Source: Gordonia asplenii (GTDB lineage Bacteria; Actinomycetota; Actinomycetes; Mycobacteriales; Mycobacteriaceae). From it: 57,729 bases of DNA. Below, one piece after another: positions 7,909 to 16,251 of this stretch (positions within the stretch are counted from its first letter, which is position 1; each line of letters starts with the position of its first letter). The stretch is taken from positions 1 through 57,729 of the forward strand of contig NZ_JABBNB010000040.1 in NCBI RefSeq assembly GCF_012933505.1, in the 5' to 3' direction. The position numbers were made by a program, and so were the translations under genes. Below the pieces are notes generated by a model. The model worked only from the letters and a program-made list of their open reading frames with translations, was not told where the DNA came from and did no database searches.

Positions 7909-8699
7909 TCACGACACGGACAATCGGGGCGATCACCGTCGCCGTAGCGATATTCGCGTCGACGATCGGATGCGCGACGTCAAATCAGTCGCAAACTCGC
8001 CTGGGACCAGCGCAGCGACTCGGCCACGGGGTCGTCCGGACGTACGCGGTCACCGACTCCACCGGTCAGATGACAGGTCTGGGAGTCGCCGTCACCGCCG
8101 CGGCCCTCGATGGCCTTCCCGGCGGGAGCACCGCCACGACATTGATGCTCGACCTACCTTCCGGCCTTCCCGCCGAGCCGTTCACCTGCGTCATGCTGAA
8201 TTGGAACCCCCGTGGCCATCAACCAACCGCCCTGTTTGGAAAGCCCCACTTCGACATTCATTTCGACATGGTGACCATGAGCGACCTACAGGCGATCTCA
8301 CCGTCGAGCCCCGGCTTCGCCGCCAAGGCCGCGCATCTGCCCGACGCCGCGCACACCCCACAGGGCTTTGCCCCGCTGCCCGGTCCGCCCCTGGCCGCCC
8401 AGGCCGTGCCCGGCATGGGACTGCACCTCGCCGACGCCGGCAGTCGGCCGACGCCGGGACACTACAACTTCCAACACATCCTGCTCGCCGGCTCCTGGGA
8501 CGGCCGTTACACGTTCATCGAGCCGATGATCGCGCGCGACTGGTTGCTGGCCCGCCGACCCTACGCGGAGTCAGTCCACCAACCGGTCGCCTATCAGCAC
8601 GACGGACGCTATCCTCTTCGGTACTCGTCGCGGTTTGACTCGGGCGACGACACCTACCGCGTCGAATTGTCGGACTTCGTCACTCGTCGCGCGAGCTGA
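7905..8699 (+). CDS. Lipoprotein with TTHB210-like (DUF5602-type) domain
   Basis: A 264-residue predicted lipoprotein. The N-terminal signal peptide ends in the lipobox ASTIGC, placing the lipidated cysteine near residue 23. The mature part contains LGVAVTAAALDGLP, then KPHFDIHFDMVTMSDLQAI, and PGMGLHLAD. The closely spaced H-x-D-x-H-F-D motif looks like a metal- or ligand-binding site. I recognise this arrangement from TTHB210-like / DUF5602 proteins, of unknown function. It is translationally coupled to the ABM gene and likely under the divergent TetR. The pairing of an ABM protein with this lipoprotein is not one I know a function for. Confidence 0.65.
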   Translation: MITTRTIGAITVAVAIFASTIGCATSNQSQTRLGPAQRLGHGVVRTYAVTDSTGQMTGLGVAVTAAALDGLPGGSTATTLMLDLPSGLPAEPFTCVMLNWNPRGHQPTALFGKPHFDIHFDMVTMSDLQAISPSSPGFAAKAAHLPDAAHTPQGFAPLPGPPLAAQAVPGMGLHLADAGSRPTPGHYNFQHILLAGSWDGRYTFIEPMIARDWLLARRPYAESVHQPVAYQHDGRYPLRYSSRFDSGDDTYRVELSDFVTRRAS

Positions 8700-8704
8700 T
8701 CTCA

Positions 8705-8928
8705 GCTTGCGCGCACCCCGCTTCGCCACATCCTGCTGGTTGAGCGAGGCGAAGCCGAGTCGAAACCACTGCGACGCTGCGGGTTGCGTCATTGCCCGGC
8801 AGGTGGGGTTTCGACTCGCTCCGCTCACTCAACTCAACCGGCAGAGAGTTGGCCCACCATCGGTAGATCCAGGCTTACCGGCAGAGGAACGCAACGGTCA
8901 TACAACTTCTCTAAGTGCGACGCACTAG
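8705..8928. repeat. Intergenic repeat element, long copy
   Basis: Starts CTTGCGCGCACCCC and contains GGTTGAGCGAGG...GTCGAAACC (8738-8767) facing GGTTTCGACTCG...CTCAACC (8807-8839), then GGCAGAGGAACGCAACG and a tail ending near CACTAG. The same head, inverted pair and tail occur at 28541-28710. Relative to that copy this one carries an extra segment with a CCATCGGTAGATCCAGG word. No protein is encoded. Confidence 0.7.
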
Positions 8929-9230
8929 CTGGGCCGGGCGTCGAGCACTACCTCAAACTCCAGCAGGTCGGCGCCGCTGGCGACTGGCTTGGCCCGTTCG
9001 CCGGAATGAGCCTCCCGCGCGGGACCAGACACCCACGCCTGGAAGTCCTCCTCGGTCTCCCACTGCGTCACCACGAAGTAGCGGTCGTCGCCCTTGACCG
9101 GGCGCAGGAGCTGAAATCCGAGAAAGCCCTTCGAGCCGTCGACGGAATGCGCACGGTTGGCGAAGCGCTTCTCGAGTTCCGGGCCGGCACCCTCGGGAAC
9201 GGAAATGGCATTGATCTTCACAACAGTCAT
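8925..9230 (-). CDS. mhuD: MhuD, mycobilin-forming haem-degrading monooxygenase
   Basis: A 101-residue near-identical match to M. tuberculosis MhuD (Rv3592). Asn7, Arg22, Arg26, Trp66 and His75 are all present at the same positions; in MhuD, Asn7 and His75 are essential and Trp66 supports the ruffled haem. The enzyme is a cytoplasmic dimeric ABM-fold protein that cleaves haem to release iron without freeing CO. I set the start at MTVVKINAIS (9230) to match MhuD; an in-frame ATG at 9239 adds three residues (MGG). It diverges from the aldehyde dehydrogenase, with a KstR-type palindrome between them. Iron-regulated control is known in mycobacteria but I saw no clear IdeR box. Confidence 0.94.
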   Translation of the reverse strand: MTVVKINAISVPEGAGPELEKRFANRAHSVDGSKGFLGFQLLRPVKGDDRYFVVTQWETEEDFQAWVSGPAREAHSGERAKPVASGADLLEFEVVLDARPS

Positions 9231-9278
9231 GCCACCCATTCTTACAGGCCGGGGAGCAAGAACCCCCTAGCCCCGAAC

Positions 9279-9292
9279 TAGAACGTGTTCTA
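9279..9292. promoter_or_regulatory. KstR operator (perfect 14-bp palindrome)
   Basis: TAGAACGTGTTCTA is a perfect palindrome and matches the KstR operator consensus of mycobacteria and rhodococci. It lies 69 bp before the aldehyde dehydrogenase start and 49 bp before mhuD. KstR represses sterol catabolism genes and is released by 3-oxo-cholestenoyl-CoA type ligands. Confidence 0.88.
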
Positions 9293-9360
9293 CTATTGAT
9301 GGAAGCTGCGTGAGCGAGTTCACAGCCGGAATCGAAACGCCACAATCATATGGAGCACAC

Positions 9361-10833
9361 ATGACCGACACCGTCGAAACGCCCGCCACCGATCTCGTCG
9401 GCGGAGGCGACCAGCCGAATCTGTACATCGGCGGCGAATGGGTGACACCGCACTCGACGACGATCCTGGAGGTCTTCTCGCCCGCTACCGGCGCCCGGGT
9501 CGGGTCGACCCCGCATGCGGACGCCGTCGACGTCGACGCCGCGGTGCGCGCCGCTCGCGCGTCGTTCGATTCGGGCGTGTGGCGCGACAAGACCCCGGCC
9601 GAGCGCGCCGCGGTGATCAACCGCGCCGCAGAGCTGATCAATGAGCGCGGAGCCGACATTCAGAACCTCGTCTCAGCCGAGATGGGCGCCTCGCCCACCG
9701 ACGTCGCGACCCTGCAGCAGATCGCCGGCACCGGAGTGCTGAACGGATACGCCACCGCCGCAACCGAATACCCGTGGGAGGAGAAGCGCACCGGATTGTT
9801 CGGCGAGACCCTCGTCGTCCGCGAGGCGGTCGGCGTCGTCGGGGCGATCACCGCCTGGAACGTTCCGCTGTTCCTGCTCTGCAACAAGCTCGGCCCCTCG
9901 TTGGCGGCGGGTTGCTCGGTGGTGCTCAAGCCCGCTCCAGAGACACCGCTCGACGCCAACCTGATCGCCCAGATCTTCGCCGACGCCGGTGTGCCGCAAG
10001 GGGTTATCTCCGTTGTCCCAGGTGGGGCGGAAACCGGCAAGGCGCTCGTCGAGCATCCCGAGGTCGACAAGATCACTTTCACCGGGTCGACCGCCGCCGG
10101 ACGCGCCATCGGTGCGCGCTGCGGTGAACTGCTCAAGCGCTGCTCGCTGGAGCTCGGCGGAAAGTCGGCGGCGATCGTGCTCGACGACGTCGACATCGCC
10201 TCTGCCGCACCGATGCTCGCCTTCTCGGGCCTGCTCAACGCCGGCCAGGCCTGTGTAGCGCAGACCCGTATTCTGGTGCCCCGCTCGCGTCACGACGAGA
10301 TCGTCGAGGCAATTGTCAACGTGGCCAAGACTTTTGAGGCCGGCACCAATCTGGGACCGCTGATCACCGAGAAGCAGCGCAACAAAGTCGAGGGCTACGT
10401 CAGCAAGGGCAAGGACGAGGGCGCGACCGCAGTCCTCGAGGGTGGTCGGCCCGACGGACACGAAAACGGATTCTTCGTCACCCCAACGGTTTTCACCGGC
10501 GTCACCAATGACATGACGATCGCCCGCGAGGAGATCTTCGGCCCCGTCCTGGGCGTCATCGCCTATGACACCGTCGAGGAGGCGATCGCCATCGCCAACG
10601 ACTCCGACTACGGACTGGCCGGGTCGGTGTGGACCACCGACATCGACCGCGGCGTGCAGATCGCCAAGCAGGTGCGCACCGGAACCTACGGAATCAACTG
10701 GTACGCAATCGATCCCACCTCACCCTTCGGCGGCTACAAGAATTCCGGAATCGGCCGCGAGAACGGCCGGGAAGGTTTGGAGTCGTACCTGGAGCACAAG
10801 TCGATCCTGATGCCGATGGGCTACACGTCGTAG
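9361..10833 (+). CDS. KstR-controlled aldehyde dehydrogenase
   Basis: A 490-residue NAD(P)-dependent aldehyde dehydrogenase. Catalytic residues are visible: Asn167 in WNVPL, Lys190 in VVLKPAPETP, Glu265 in LELGGK and nucleophile Cys298 in GQACVAQ. The C-terminal FGGYKNSGIGRENG segment is typical. The start at 9361 is supported by GGAG eight bases upstream; a GTG at 9310 would add 17 residues with no family support. A perfect KstR palindrome lies upstream, so it is probably part of sterol catabolism. M. tuberculosis has a KstR-regulated aldehyde dehydrogenase (Rv0223c) elsewhere in the genome. It could oxidise a side-chain aldehyde made by CYP125-type oxidation, or the aldehyde or ketone products released by Ltp-type cleavage; this is inference. 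Confidence 0.92.
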   Translation: MTDTVETPATDLVGGGDQPNLYIGGEWVTPHSTTILEVFSPATGARVGSTPHADAVDVDAAVRAARASFDSGVWRDKTPAERAAVINRAAELINERGADIQNLVSAEMGASPTDVATLQQIAGTGVLNGYATAATEYPWEEKRTGLFGETLVVREAVGVVGAITAWNVPLFLLCNKLGPSLAAGCSVVLKPAPETPLDANLIAQIFADAGVPQGVISVVPGGAETGKALVEHPEVDKITFTGSTAAGRAIGARCGELLKRCSLELGGKSAAIVLDDVDIASAAPMLAFSGLLNAGQACVAQTRILVPRSRHDEIVEAIVNVAKTFEAGTNLGPLITEKQRNKVEGYVSKGKDEGATAVLEGGRPDGHENGFFVTPTVFTGVTNDMTIAREEIFGPVLGVIAYDTVEEAIAIANDSDYGLAGSVWTTDIDRGVQIAKQVRTGTYGINWYAIDPTSPFGGYKNSGIGRENGREGLESYLEHKSILMPMGYTS

Positions 10834-10859
10834 ACGCCGGCCTGACATCAGCACGATAA

Positions 10860-10894
10860 TGACCCGCCGAGGGCAGCTTGCCCTCGGCGGGTCA
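10860..10894. terminator. Bidirectional terminator, 16-bp perfect stem
   Basis: TGACCCGCCGAGGGCA (10860-10875) pairs perfectly with 10879-10894 around a 3-nt loop, followed by CCTGTTT. It lies between the convergent aldehyde dehydrogenase and the last gene of the mce4 operon and can serve both. Confidence 0.85.
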
Positions 10895-10918
10895 CCTGTT
10901 TACCGATCTCTGCCAGAC

Positions 10919-11536
10919 CTACCCGGTCGGCGTGGGCACCGCCGGAACGCTCGACGGCGCACCGGAAGCGGGCAGCGTCGTGGCCCCGGCCGGCGCCTTG
11001 GTGTCCTTGGAGATCAACTGCCGCAACGTCGTATCGGTGAGGACGTCGATGCTGTCGATCTTCCAGTCGTCCCCTTGGCGCACCATGTTGAACGTGACAC
11101 GGCTCGGGTCGATGCGGACGTCTTCCTTGTTTCGTGACACCGATTGATTGATGAACAGCAGGACGGTGGCGGTGTCGCGGGTGTTCTCGACGACGCCCGC
11201 GTCTTGAATCGTCGCGGTGGACACGATGTTGTCTTTACGAACGGTGTTGCCGTACTTGGGGTCGACGGTCCACTGCTTGTACTGCGCCGCCGCTTCACCG
11301 GTGACGAAGGTCTGCGATCGGGTGATGTGGTCGTCGATGTTCTTCGGGGTATAGCCGAACATCGTTGTGGCATAGTCCTTCGCCGAGGCGAGCGCCGAGT
11401 CCCGCGCCTTCTCGGTGCTGCGGGCGGAGAAGTATCCGACGCCGAGCACCACCGCTGCGGCGAGCGCCGCAACCAGTACCAGGGCGTAACAAATCCACGC
11501 GATCTTGTTGCGGCTCACTGCCGTTCGCTGCACCAT
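10919..11536 (-). CDS. Mce-associated membrane protein (Mas4B / Rv3492c-like)
   Basis: A 205-residue protein with one N-terminal transmembrane helix (about residues 12-34) and an extracytoplasmic NTF2-like Mce-associated domain (FINQSVSRNKEDVRIDPSRVTFNMVRQGDDWKIDSID). The last residues are Pro- and Ala-rich. Mas proteins stabilise Mce transporter complexes at the envelope. It is the last gene of the mce4 operon; its ATG overlaps the previous stop by one base (TGATG). The start MVQRTAVSRNKIAW was chosen for this overlap; the longer frame would lie inside the upstream gene. Position matches Rv3492c. Confidence 0.9.
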   Translation of the reverse strand: MVQRTAVSRNKIAWICYALVLVAALAAAVVLGVGYFSARSTEKARDSALASAKDYATTMFGYTPKNIDDHITRSQTFVTGEAAAQYKQWTVDPKYGNTVRKDNIVSTATIQDAGVVENTRDTATVLLFINQSVSRNKEDVRIDPSRVTFNMVRQGDDWKIDSIDVLTDTTLRQLISKDTKAPAGATTLPASGAPSSVPAVPTPTG

Positions 11537-12327
11537 CACCACACCCACTCGAAATTCGTCAGCTTGAGCTGCCCGTTGATCCGGGTCATGTCGACGCGCC
11601 ATCGGTAGGTCTCGACGGCCATCTCCTGCTTGGGGTCGTTGGGCTTGGAGGTCCAGCCGAACACCATGATCGCCGACCCGCGATCAGCATCGGCCCGGGT
11701 GACGGCGGTGCTCAAAACCGTTGTCTTGGTGGACAACTGGCCCTGCTTGACGAGTTCGACGGTCTGCTTGACGGCCTGCTCCATCTGCTGTTTGGCGTAG
11801 CCGCTGGTCTGCTCGAGCAATGTCTTCTGCAGTTGGCCGACGTTCGACGGTGTCAGCGTGGTCAGGTTGACGGTGACCTGCTGAGCGAATGACGAGTACT
11901 CGGCGCGCAGTTCGTTCTTGCGGTCGTACTGATGTTTCCCGACGCCGAACAGCACGGCCGCCGCTATCACCGCGACGAGTGCGACGCCGGCGAGAATCCG
12001 CAGTCCGACCTGTCTGATTCGACCCTGATCGGCTCCGGCACGACGAACCTCACGCCCGACGGCCGACTTCTGTAAATCAACCCGCCCAGAAATCGACGCG
12101 GATTCCGCTGCGCCATCCCGCTTGGCCGACGCCGACGCCCCGGACTTCTTCGCGCCCGACATCGTGCCCGCCGCGGCGGCGCCAGCTGTCTCGCGTGCTT
12201 TGCGCCGCTCCAAGAACGACTTCTGCAGCGGTGAGGCCTTCACCGGTGCGGCCGGCTTCGTGGCAACCGGTTTCGATGGGGTCTTGTCGTGCTCGGCTAC
12301 GGTGTCGCTGTTACTAGGCTCTGCCAT
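11536..12327 (-). CDS. Mce-associated membrane protein (Mas4A / Rv3493c-like)
   Basis: A 263-residue protein. A long disordered cytoplasmic N-terminus rich in Ala, Lys and Ser (about 1-105) is followed by one transmembrane helix (about 108-130) and a C-terminal Mce-associated domain ending RWRVDMTRINGQLKLTNFEW. It resembles Rv3493c, a Mas protein of the cholesterol importer. Its start overlaps the 3' end of mce4F by 31 bases and its stop overlaps the next start, so translation is likely coupled across the distal operon. The unusually long low-complexity N-terminus could be a cytoplasmic docking region; that is speculation. Confidence 0.9.
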   Translation of the reverse strand: MAEPSNSDTVAEHDKTPSKPVATKPAAPVKASPLQKSFLERRKARETAGAAAAGTMSGAKKSGASASAKRDGAAESASISGRVDLQKSAVGREVRRAGADQGRIRQVGLRILAGVALVAVIAAAVLFGVGKHQYDRKNELRAEYSSFAQQVTVNLTTLTPSNVGQLQKTLLEQTSGYAKQQMEQAVKQTVELVKQGQLSTKTTVLSTAVTRADADRGSAIMVFGWTSKPNDPKQEMAVETYRWRVDMTRINGQLKLTNFEWVW

Positions 12328-13772
12328 GTGGTGTCTTTTCCTTGCGAGTCGGTACCCAGACCCGCGTTGTATGTCTTACCGTCGGGGCCGATGTAGTCAC
12401 CGGTCTGCGGGTCGTACGTCGTGCTGTAGACCGCCGGGGCCGGGTCGTAGCTCGACGGGGTCGCCGGCACGATCGCGCCCTGCGGCACTGCGTTACCCGT
12501 CGTCGGCTTGGCGGCCGGCGTCGTGGTCTGCGGCTGCAGGTTGCCCGGCAGCTTCAGACCGAACGGCAGTCCGTTCGGCAGGGCGACGTTTTCGCCCTTG
12601 GACTTGTATCCGGTGCGGCATTCCGCGGGCGACGGTGCCCGACGCCCCGGGAACTCCGCGCAGGGGAAGTTGCGCGCACCGCGCACCGCTAGCTGGGAGT
12701 CTTGCGGTACCCGGCACAGCATACCGGCGGGCAGCTGGCGGGGTGTCTGAGCGCCGCCCCCACGCCACTGCGTGTACGGCAGAAAGCCGACCGTGCAGGT
12801 GCCGGGATCCTGGAAGCCGAGGGCGAAGTCCACGTTCGCGCCATAGCGGTCGGTGTCGCCGGTGTTGACGACCGTGGTCAGCGCGTTGATCAGGCGCGGA
12901 TAGATCACGATGATCTGCTGCAGGTTGGGATGGTAGATCGCCAACGTGCGCGCGGTGGCCGACAGATTGTTGACCAGCAGCGGAATCGACTGATTCATCG
13001 ATTCGAACAGCTGCTGCGATTGGCTGGCCACACCCGGCCCCTTGGACAGGATGTCGGTGATCTCCGGCTTGTTGGCCCGCAGCTGATCGGTCACCTTCGT
13101 CACGTTCGCCGTCCACGCCCGGATGTCGTCGGCGGTGGCGCTCTGCGTCGACAGCACATCACCGCCCTGACGGACCAGGTCGATCAGCTGATCGGAGTTC
13201 TTGTTCGCGTCGTCGACCAGCAGAACCATCGAGTCCAGGAGTCGTTGCAACTGCTCGCCGGTGCCGTTGAACGCGACGAACGCCTCATCCATCAGGGCAC
13301 GCAATTTGGTGTCGCTGACCTTGTTCAGCAGCGCCGTCGCCTGGTCGAGCATCGTCGAGATCTCGACGGGAATGTCGTCGCTGGTGACGACGGCGCCGTC
13401 GGAGAGTTTCGCTCCGTCCCCGTCGTTGCGCGGAGTGAACTCGACGAACTGCTCACCGACCGCGGAGACACTGCGCACCGACGCCTGCGAGTCGGCCGGG
13501 ATCTTCGCCGACGACTCGATGTCGAGTTTCGCGGCGACACCGGTGTCGGTGAGCGTCACCGACGACACCTTCCCGACGTTCACGCCCCGATAACTGACGT
13601 TCGCGTTCTGGTACAGCCCTCCCGAACTGGGTAGCTGCAGGGTCACCGTGTACTTGCCGATGCCCGCCATCTGCGGGAGGCGGATGTAGTACACGGCCAT
13701 CGCGATGATCGAGACGACGGTGACGATTGCGAAGATGGTCAGCTGCATGCGGACGAATCTGGTGATCTTCAT
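12297..13772 (-). CDS. mce4F: Mce4F, MlaD-family substrate-binding protein
   Basis: A 491-residue Mce protein: a short cytoplasmic start, one transmembrane or signal-anchor helix (about 9-31), and an MlaD/Mce domain (YTVTLQLPSSGGLYQNANVSYRGVNVGKVSS). The long helical region expected to form the sterol tunnel follows, then a Pro/Thr-rich tail. Mce4A-F form a hetero-hexameric conduit that carries cholesterol from the outer membrane to the YrbE4 permease. It is the sixth mce gene in the operon and lies 3 bp after mce4E. Length and order match Rv3494c. Confidence 0.94.
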   Translation of the reverse strand: MKITRFVRMQLTIFAIVTVVSIIAMAVYYIRLPQMAGIGKYTVTLQLPSSGGLYQNANVSYRGVNVGKVSSVTLTDTGVAAKLDIESSAKIPADSQASVRSVSAVGEQFVEFTPRNDGDGAKLSDGAVVTSDDIPVEISTMLDQATALLNKVSDTKLRALMDEAFVAFNGTGEQLQRLLDSMVLLVDDANKNSDQLIDLVRQGGDVLSTQSATADDIRAWTANVTKVTDQLRANKPEITDILSKGPGVASQSQQLFESMNQSIPLLVNNLSATARTLAIYHPNLQQIIVIYPRLINALTTVVNTGDTDRYGANVDFALGFQDPGTCTVGFLPYTQWRGGGAQTPRQLPAGMLCRVPQDSQLAVRGARNFPCAEFPGRRAPSPAECRTGYKSKGENVALPNGLPFGLKLPGNLQPQTTTPAAKPTTGNAVPQGAIVPATPSSYDPAPAVYSTTYDPQTGDYIGPDGKTYNAGLGTDSQGKDTTWQSLVTATP

Positions 13773-13775
13773 CGC

Positions 13776-14990
13776 CTACCGCCCGCTCTGCCCGGGCGAG
13801 GTGAACGGATTGAGGCCGCGCTTGGCCGCACCGGCGGGTTTGCTGGTCAGACCTTCGGGTCCGACGACCTTGGTGGCCATCAGCGACGAGAACAGTCCCT
13901 GTCCGAGCCGCTCGAAGGTCAGGTCCAAAGTGAGGTCGGAGTTCACGTAGTCACCCTTGACGATCTTTGTGATGGCGCCCTCGTAGAACGGGAAAGTGAG
14001 CAGCAGACCCAACGACTGGGTGAGCGCGGGCCCGGTCTGCGACAACTGGTCGACCACCGGCACCAGGTTCTTGACGATCACGCGAAGGTCTTTGTCGTTG
14101 GCCGTGAGAATGTCGTTCGTCGTCGACGACAGGCGTCCGACGGCCGCGAGGGTGGCGGTGAACTGCTGACGCTGGTCGACGAGCAGCTTCAGGATCTGCG
14201 GGCCGTCGCTGAGTGCCTTCTGCAGCGTCGGCGTCTGCTGGTTGATCGTCGTGGTCAGTCGGTCGATGCCCTCCATCGCGCGAATAATGTTGTCGCGCTG
14301 CGAATTCAAGTCGCCGACGAGTCGGTTGAGGCGCGGCAGCAGCTTGCTGATCACGTCGTGGCGGCCCACGAAGATGTTGTTCAACTCGTGCACGGTGTCA
14401 CCGAACTGGGCCAGTCCACCACCGTTGAGAACCACCGACAGCGAACTGAGCACCTGCTCGGTGGTCGGGAAGGTACACGCCTGAACCTGTTGCGCCGCAG
14501 TGATATCCGGTACCGGATGCTCCGGCGTGGACAGGTTCTCCTGCTCGGGACACTTGGTGAGACCGATCTCTTCACCCGCGGTCATCATGCCCTGCGCGGC
14601 GTTCTCCGGCTGCAGGATCTCCAGGTGCGACGACCCGAGGACGCTGGTCATCCCGACCATCACCTGGGAGCCACGCGGAATCTGGGTGCCCTTGTTGAGT
14701 CGCAGCACGACGTCGGCGTTCCAGTCTTTGACCGTGATCACGCCGATCGAGCCGACCGTCGCATCGTCGAGCATGATCGGCGCGTTGGTCACGAGTCCGG
14801 CCGCCGATGGGATCATCGCGGAGATCTCGTAGGAACCGTCGCCGGTTCCCGGAGCACCCGGTACCGAAACCGATTGCGGCCCTTCGAAACCGCACGCCGA
14901 CGCACCGACGAACACCGCTCCGACGGCGGCCAGTGCGGCGACGGTTCGCCGCATGGGCCGCGCCGGACGACCGAAAATGTTGGCGCGCAT
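13776..14990 (-). CDS. mce4E: Mce4E, lipoprotein subunit of the Mce4 sterol importer
   Basis: A 404-residue Mce protein with a signal peptide ending in the lipobox GASAC, so it is predicted to be lipidated, as Mce E subunits (LprN-type) are. The MlaD domain (YEISAMIPSAAGLVTNAPIMLDDATVGSIG) is followed by a long helical region. The start was set at the ATG at 14990, which overlaps the mce4D stop by one base (TGATG); a GTG three bases upstream is an alternative. It is the lipid anchor of the Mce4 hexamer. Confidence 0.94.
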   Translation of the reverse strand: MRANIFGRPARPMRRTVAALAAVGAVFVGASACGFEGPQSVSVPGAPGTGDGSYEISAMIPSAAGLVTNAPIMLDDATVGSIGVITVKDWNADVVLRLNKGTQIPRGSQVMVGMTSVLGSSHLEILQPENAAQGMMTAGEEIGLTKCPEQENLSTPEHPVPDITAAQQVQACTFPTTEQVLSSLSVVLNGGGLAQFGDTVHELNNIFVGRHDVISKLLPRLNRLVGDLNSQRDNIIRAMEGIDRLTTTINQQTPTLQKALSDGPQILKLLVDQRQQFTATLAAVGRLSSTTNDILTANDKDLRVIVKNLVPVVDQLSQTGPALTQSLGLLLTFPFYEGAITKIVKGDYVNSDLTLDLTFERLGQGLFSSLMATKVVGPEGLTSKPAGAAKRGLNPFTSPGQSGR

Positions 14991-16249
14991 CACTTCTCAC
15001 CGCCGTAGGGAACGAGGAGGTTGCCGATGGTGGTGTTTCCGTTGTCAGTGCGCGTCTGCGTGTCGAGCTGGCGGATGTCGGTCTGCGCCCGCTCCTTGAC
15101 GCTGGCGTTCTGATACTTGATCTGATCGGGCCGGGCGTTCACACCGGTCACCGGGTTCACCAGGAACGGCGGGTAGTTCATCGTGAACGACGCGAACAGC
15201 GGAGCGATGGTGTCGACGCACTTGCCGATGTCGGCTTCGTCCTGCCCCGGCCGGTCATTGGCCTGCATGGTGCCGCACAAGAGGGTCACCAGGTTGGAGC
15301 CCATACCCAGACCGAAGATGCCCGAGAGCGATCCGAACAACGGGTTGTAGATGTTGTAGAAGTTCGCGAGCTGGGTGGGGCCCGAGTGCAGAAGTCCTTG
15401 TACCTGTTCGTCTTTCGTGCGCAGGACCGTCGTCGCGGTGGACAGTCGCTTGATCGAGTCCGACAGCGTCGTGCCGTTGGTGTCGATGAACGACTTGATG
15501 TCGGTCAGTGCGGAATCGAGGTTGTGCAGCGCGCCGTTGAGCGCTGTCGTGTTGTCGGCGAGCACGGAGCTGACCGACGCGATGCGGCCGTTGAACTGGA
15601 CGAGTTGTTCATGGCTCGTCGACAGTGTGTCGGTGAGTTTCTGCAGGCTGCGAATGGTGGCGAACAGATCTCCGCGCCCGGCCGACAGGGTGCCCATCAC
15701 GTCGGAGAGTTCCTTGATCGACGAGTTGATCGCCTTGCCGTTGCCCGCGAGGTTGTCATACCCGACGTCGACCGCCTTCGACACGGTGCCCGGGTCGGAG
15801 CCCTTGGGTCCGACGGCGTCGGTGAGTCGGGTCAATTGCTTCTTGACGTCGTCCCACTCCATCGGAACCGCGGTGCGTTCCATCGGAATGTCGGTGCCGC
15901 CCGCCAGCGTCGCACCCGTGGTGTAGACGGGTGTGAGCTGAATGAAGCGTCCCGACACCAGGCTCTGCTCGACGATCACGGCTTTCGCGTCGGCCGGGAT
16001 CTTGACGTCCTTGTCGAGTTCCATCGTGACCTTGACCGCATCGGGCTGCGGAGTGATGGACGTGACGTGACCGATGTTCACGCCGACGACCCGCACCGGG
16101 TCGCCGTTGTAGAGTCCGCTGACCGAGGCGAAGTAGGCGGTGATCTTGTTCTTCGTCGCGGCGGTGTAGCCGTAGTAGCCGGCGAACCCGAGCGCGATGA
16201 TCACGACGACGGCGGCGAGCGCCAGCCAGTTCTTCTTGCTGATCGACAT
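14990..16249 (-). CDS. mce4D: Mce4D, MlaD-family protein
   Basis: A 419-residue Mce protein with an N-terminal membrane helix (about 6-28), the MlaD domain (ITAYFASVSGLYNGDPVRVVGVNIGHVTS) and a long helical part. GGAGG sits six bases before the ATG at 16249, which favours this start over the GTG at 16255 that overlaps the mce4C stop codon. It is the fourth subunit of the Mce4 importer and lacks the long Pro-rich tail seen in Mce4C. Confidence 0.94.
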   Translation of the reverse strand: MSISKKNWLALAAVVVIIALGFAGYYGYTAATKNKITAYFASVSGLYNGDPVRVVGVNIGHVTSITPQPDAVKVTMELDKDVKIPADAKAVIVEQSLVSGRFIQLTPVYTTGATLAGGTDIPMERTAVPMEWDDVKKQLTRLTDAVGPKGSDPGTVSKAVDVGYDNLAGNGKAINSSIKELSDVMGTLSAGRGDLFATIRSLQKLTDTLSTSHEQLVQFNGRIASVSSVLADNTTALNGALHNLDSALTDIKSFIDTNGTTLSDSIKRLSTATTVLRTKDEQVQGLLHSGPTQLANFYNIYNPLFGSLSGIFGLGMGSNLVTLLCGTMQANDRPGQDEADIGKCVDTIAPLFASFTMNYPPFLVNPVTGVNARPDQIKYQNASVKERAQTDIRQLDTQTRTDNGNTTIGNLLVPYGGEK

Positions 16250-16251
16250 CG

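Noticed and set aside
9310..9360. Upstream GTG start for the aldehyde dehydrogenase
   Set aside because: The extra 17 residues have no family match, and a GGAG site sits correctly before the ATG at 9361.
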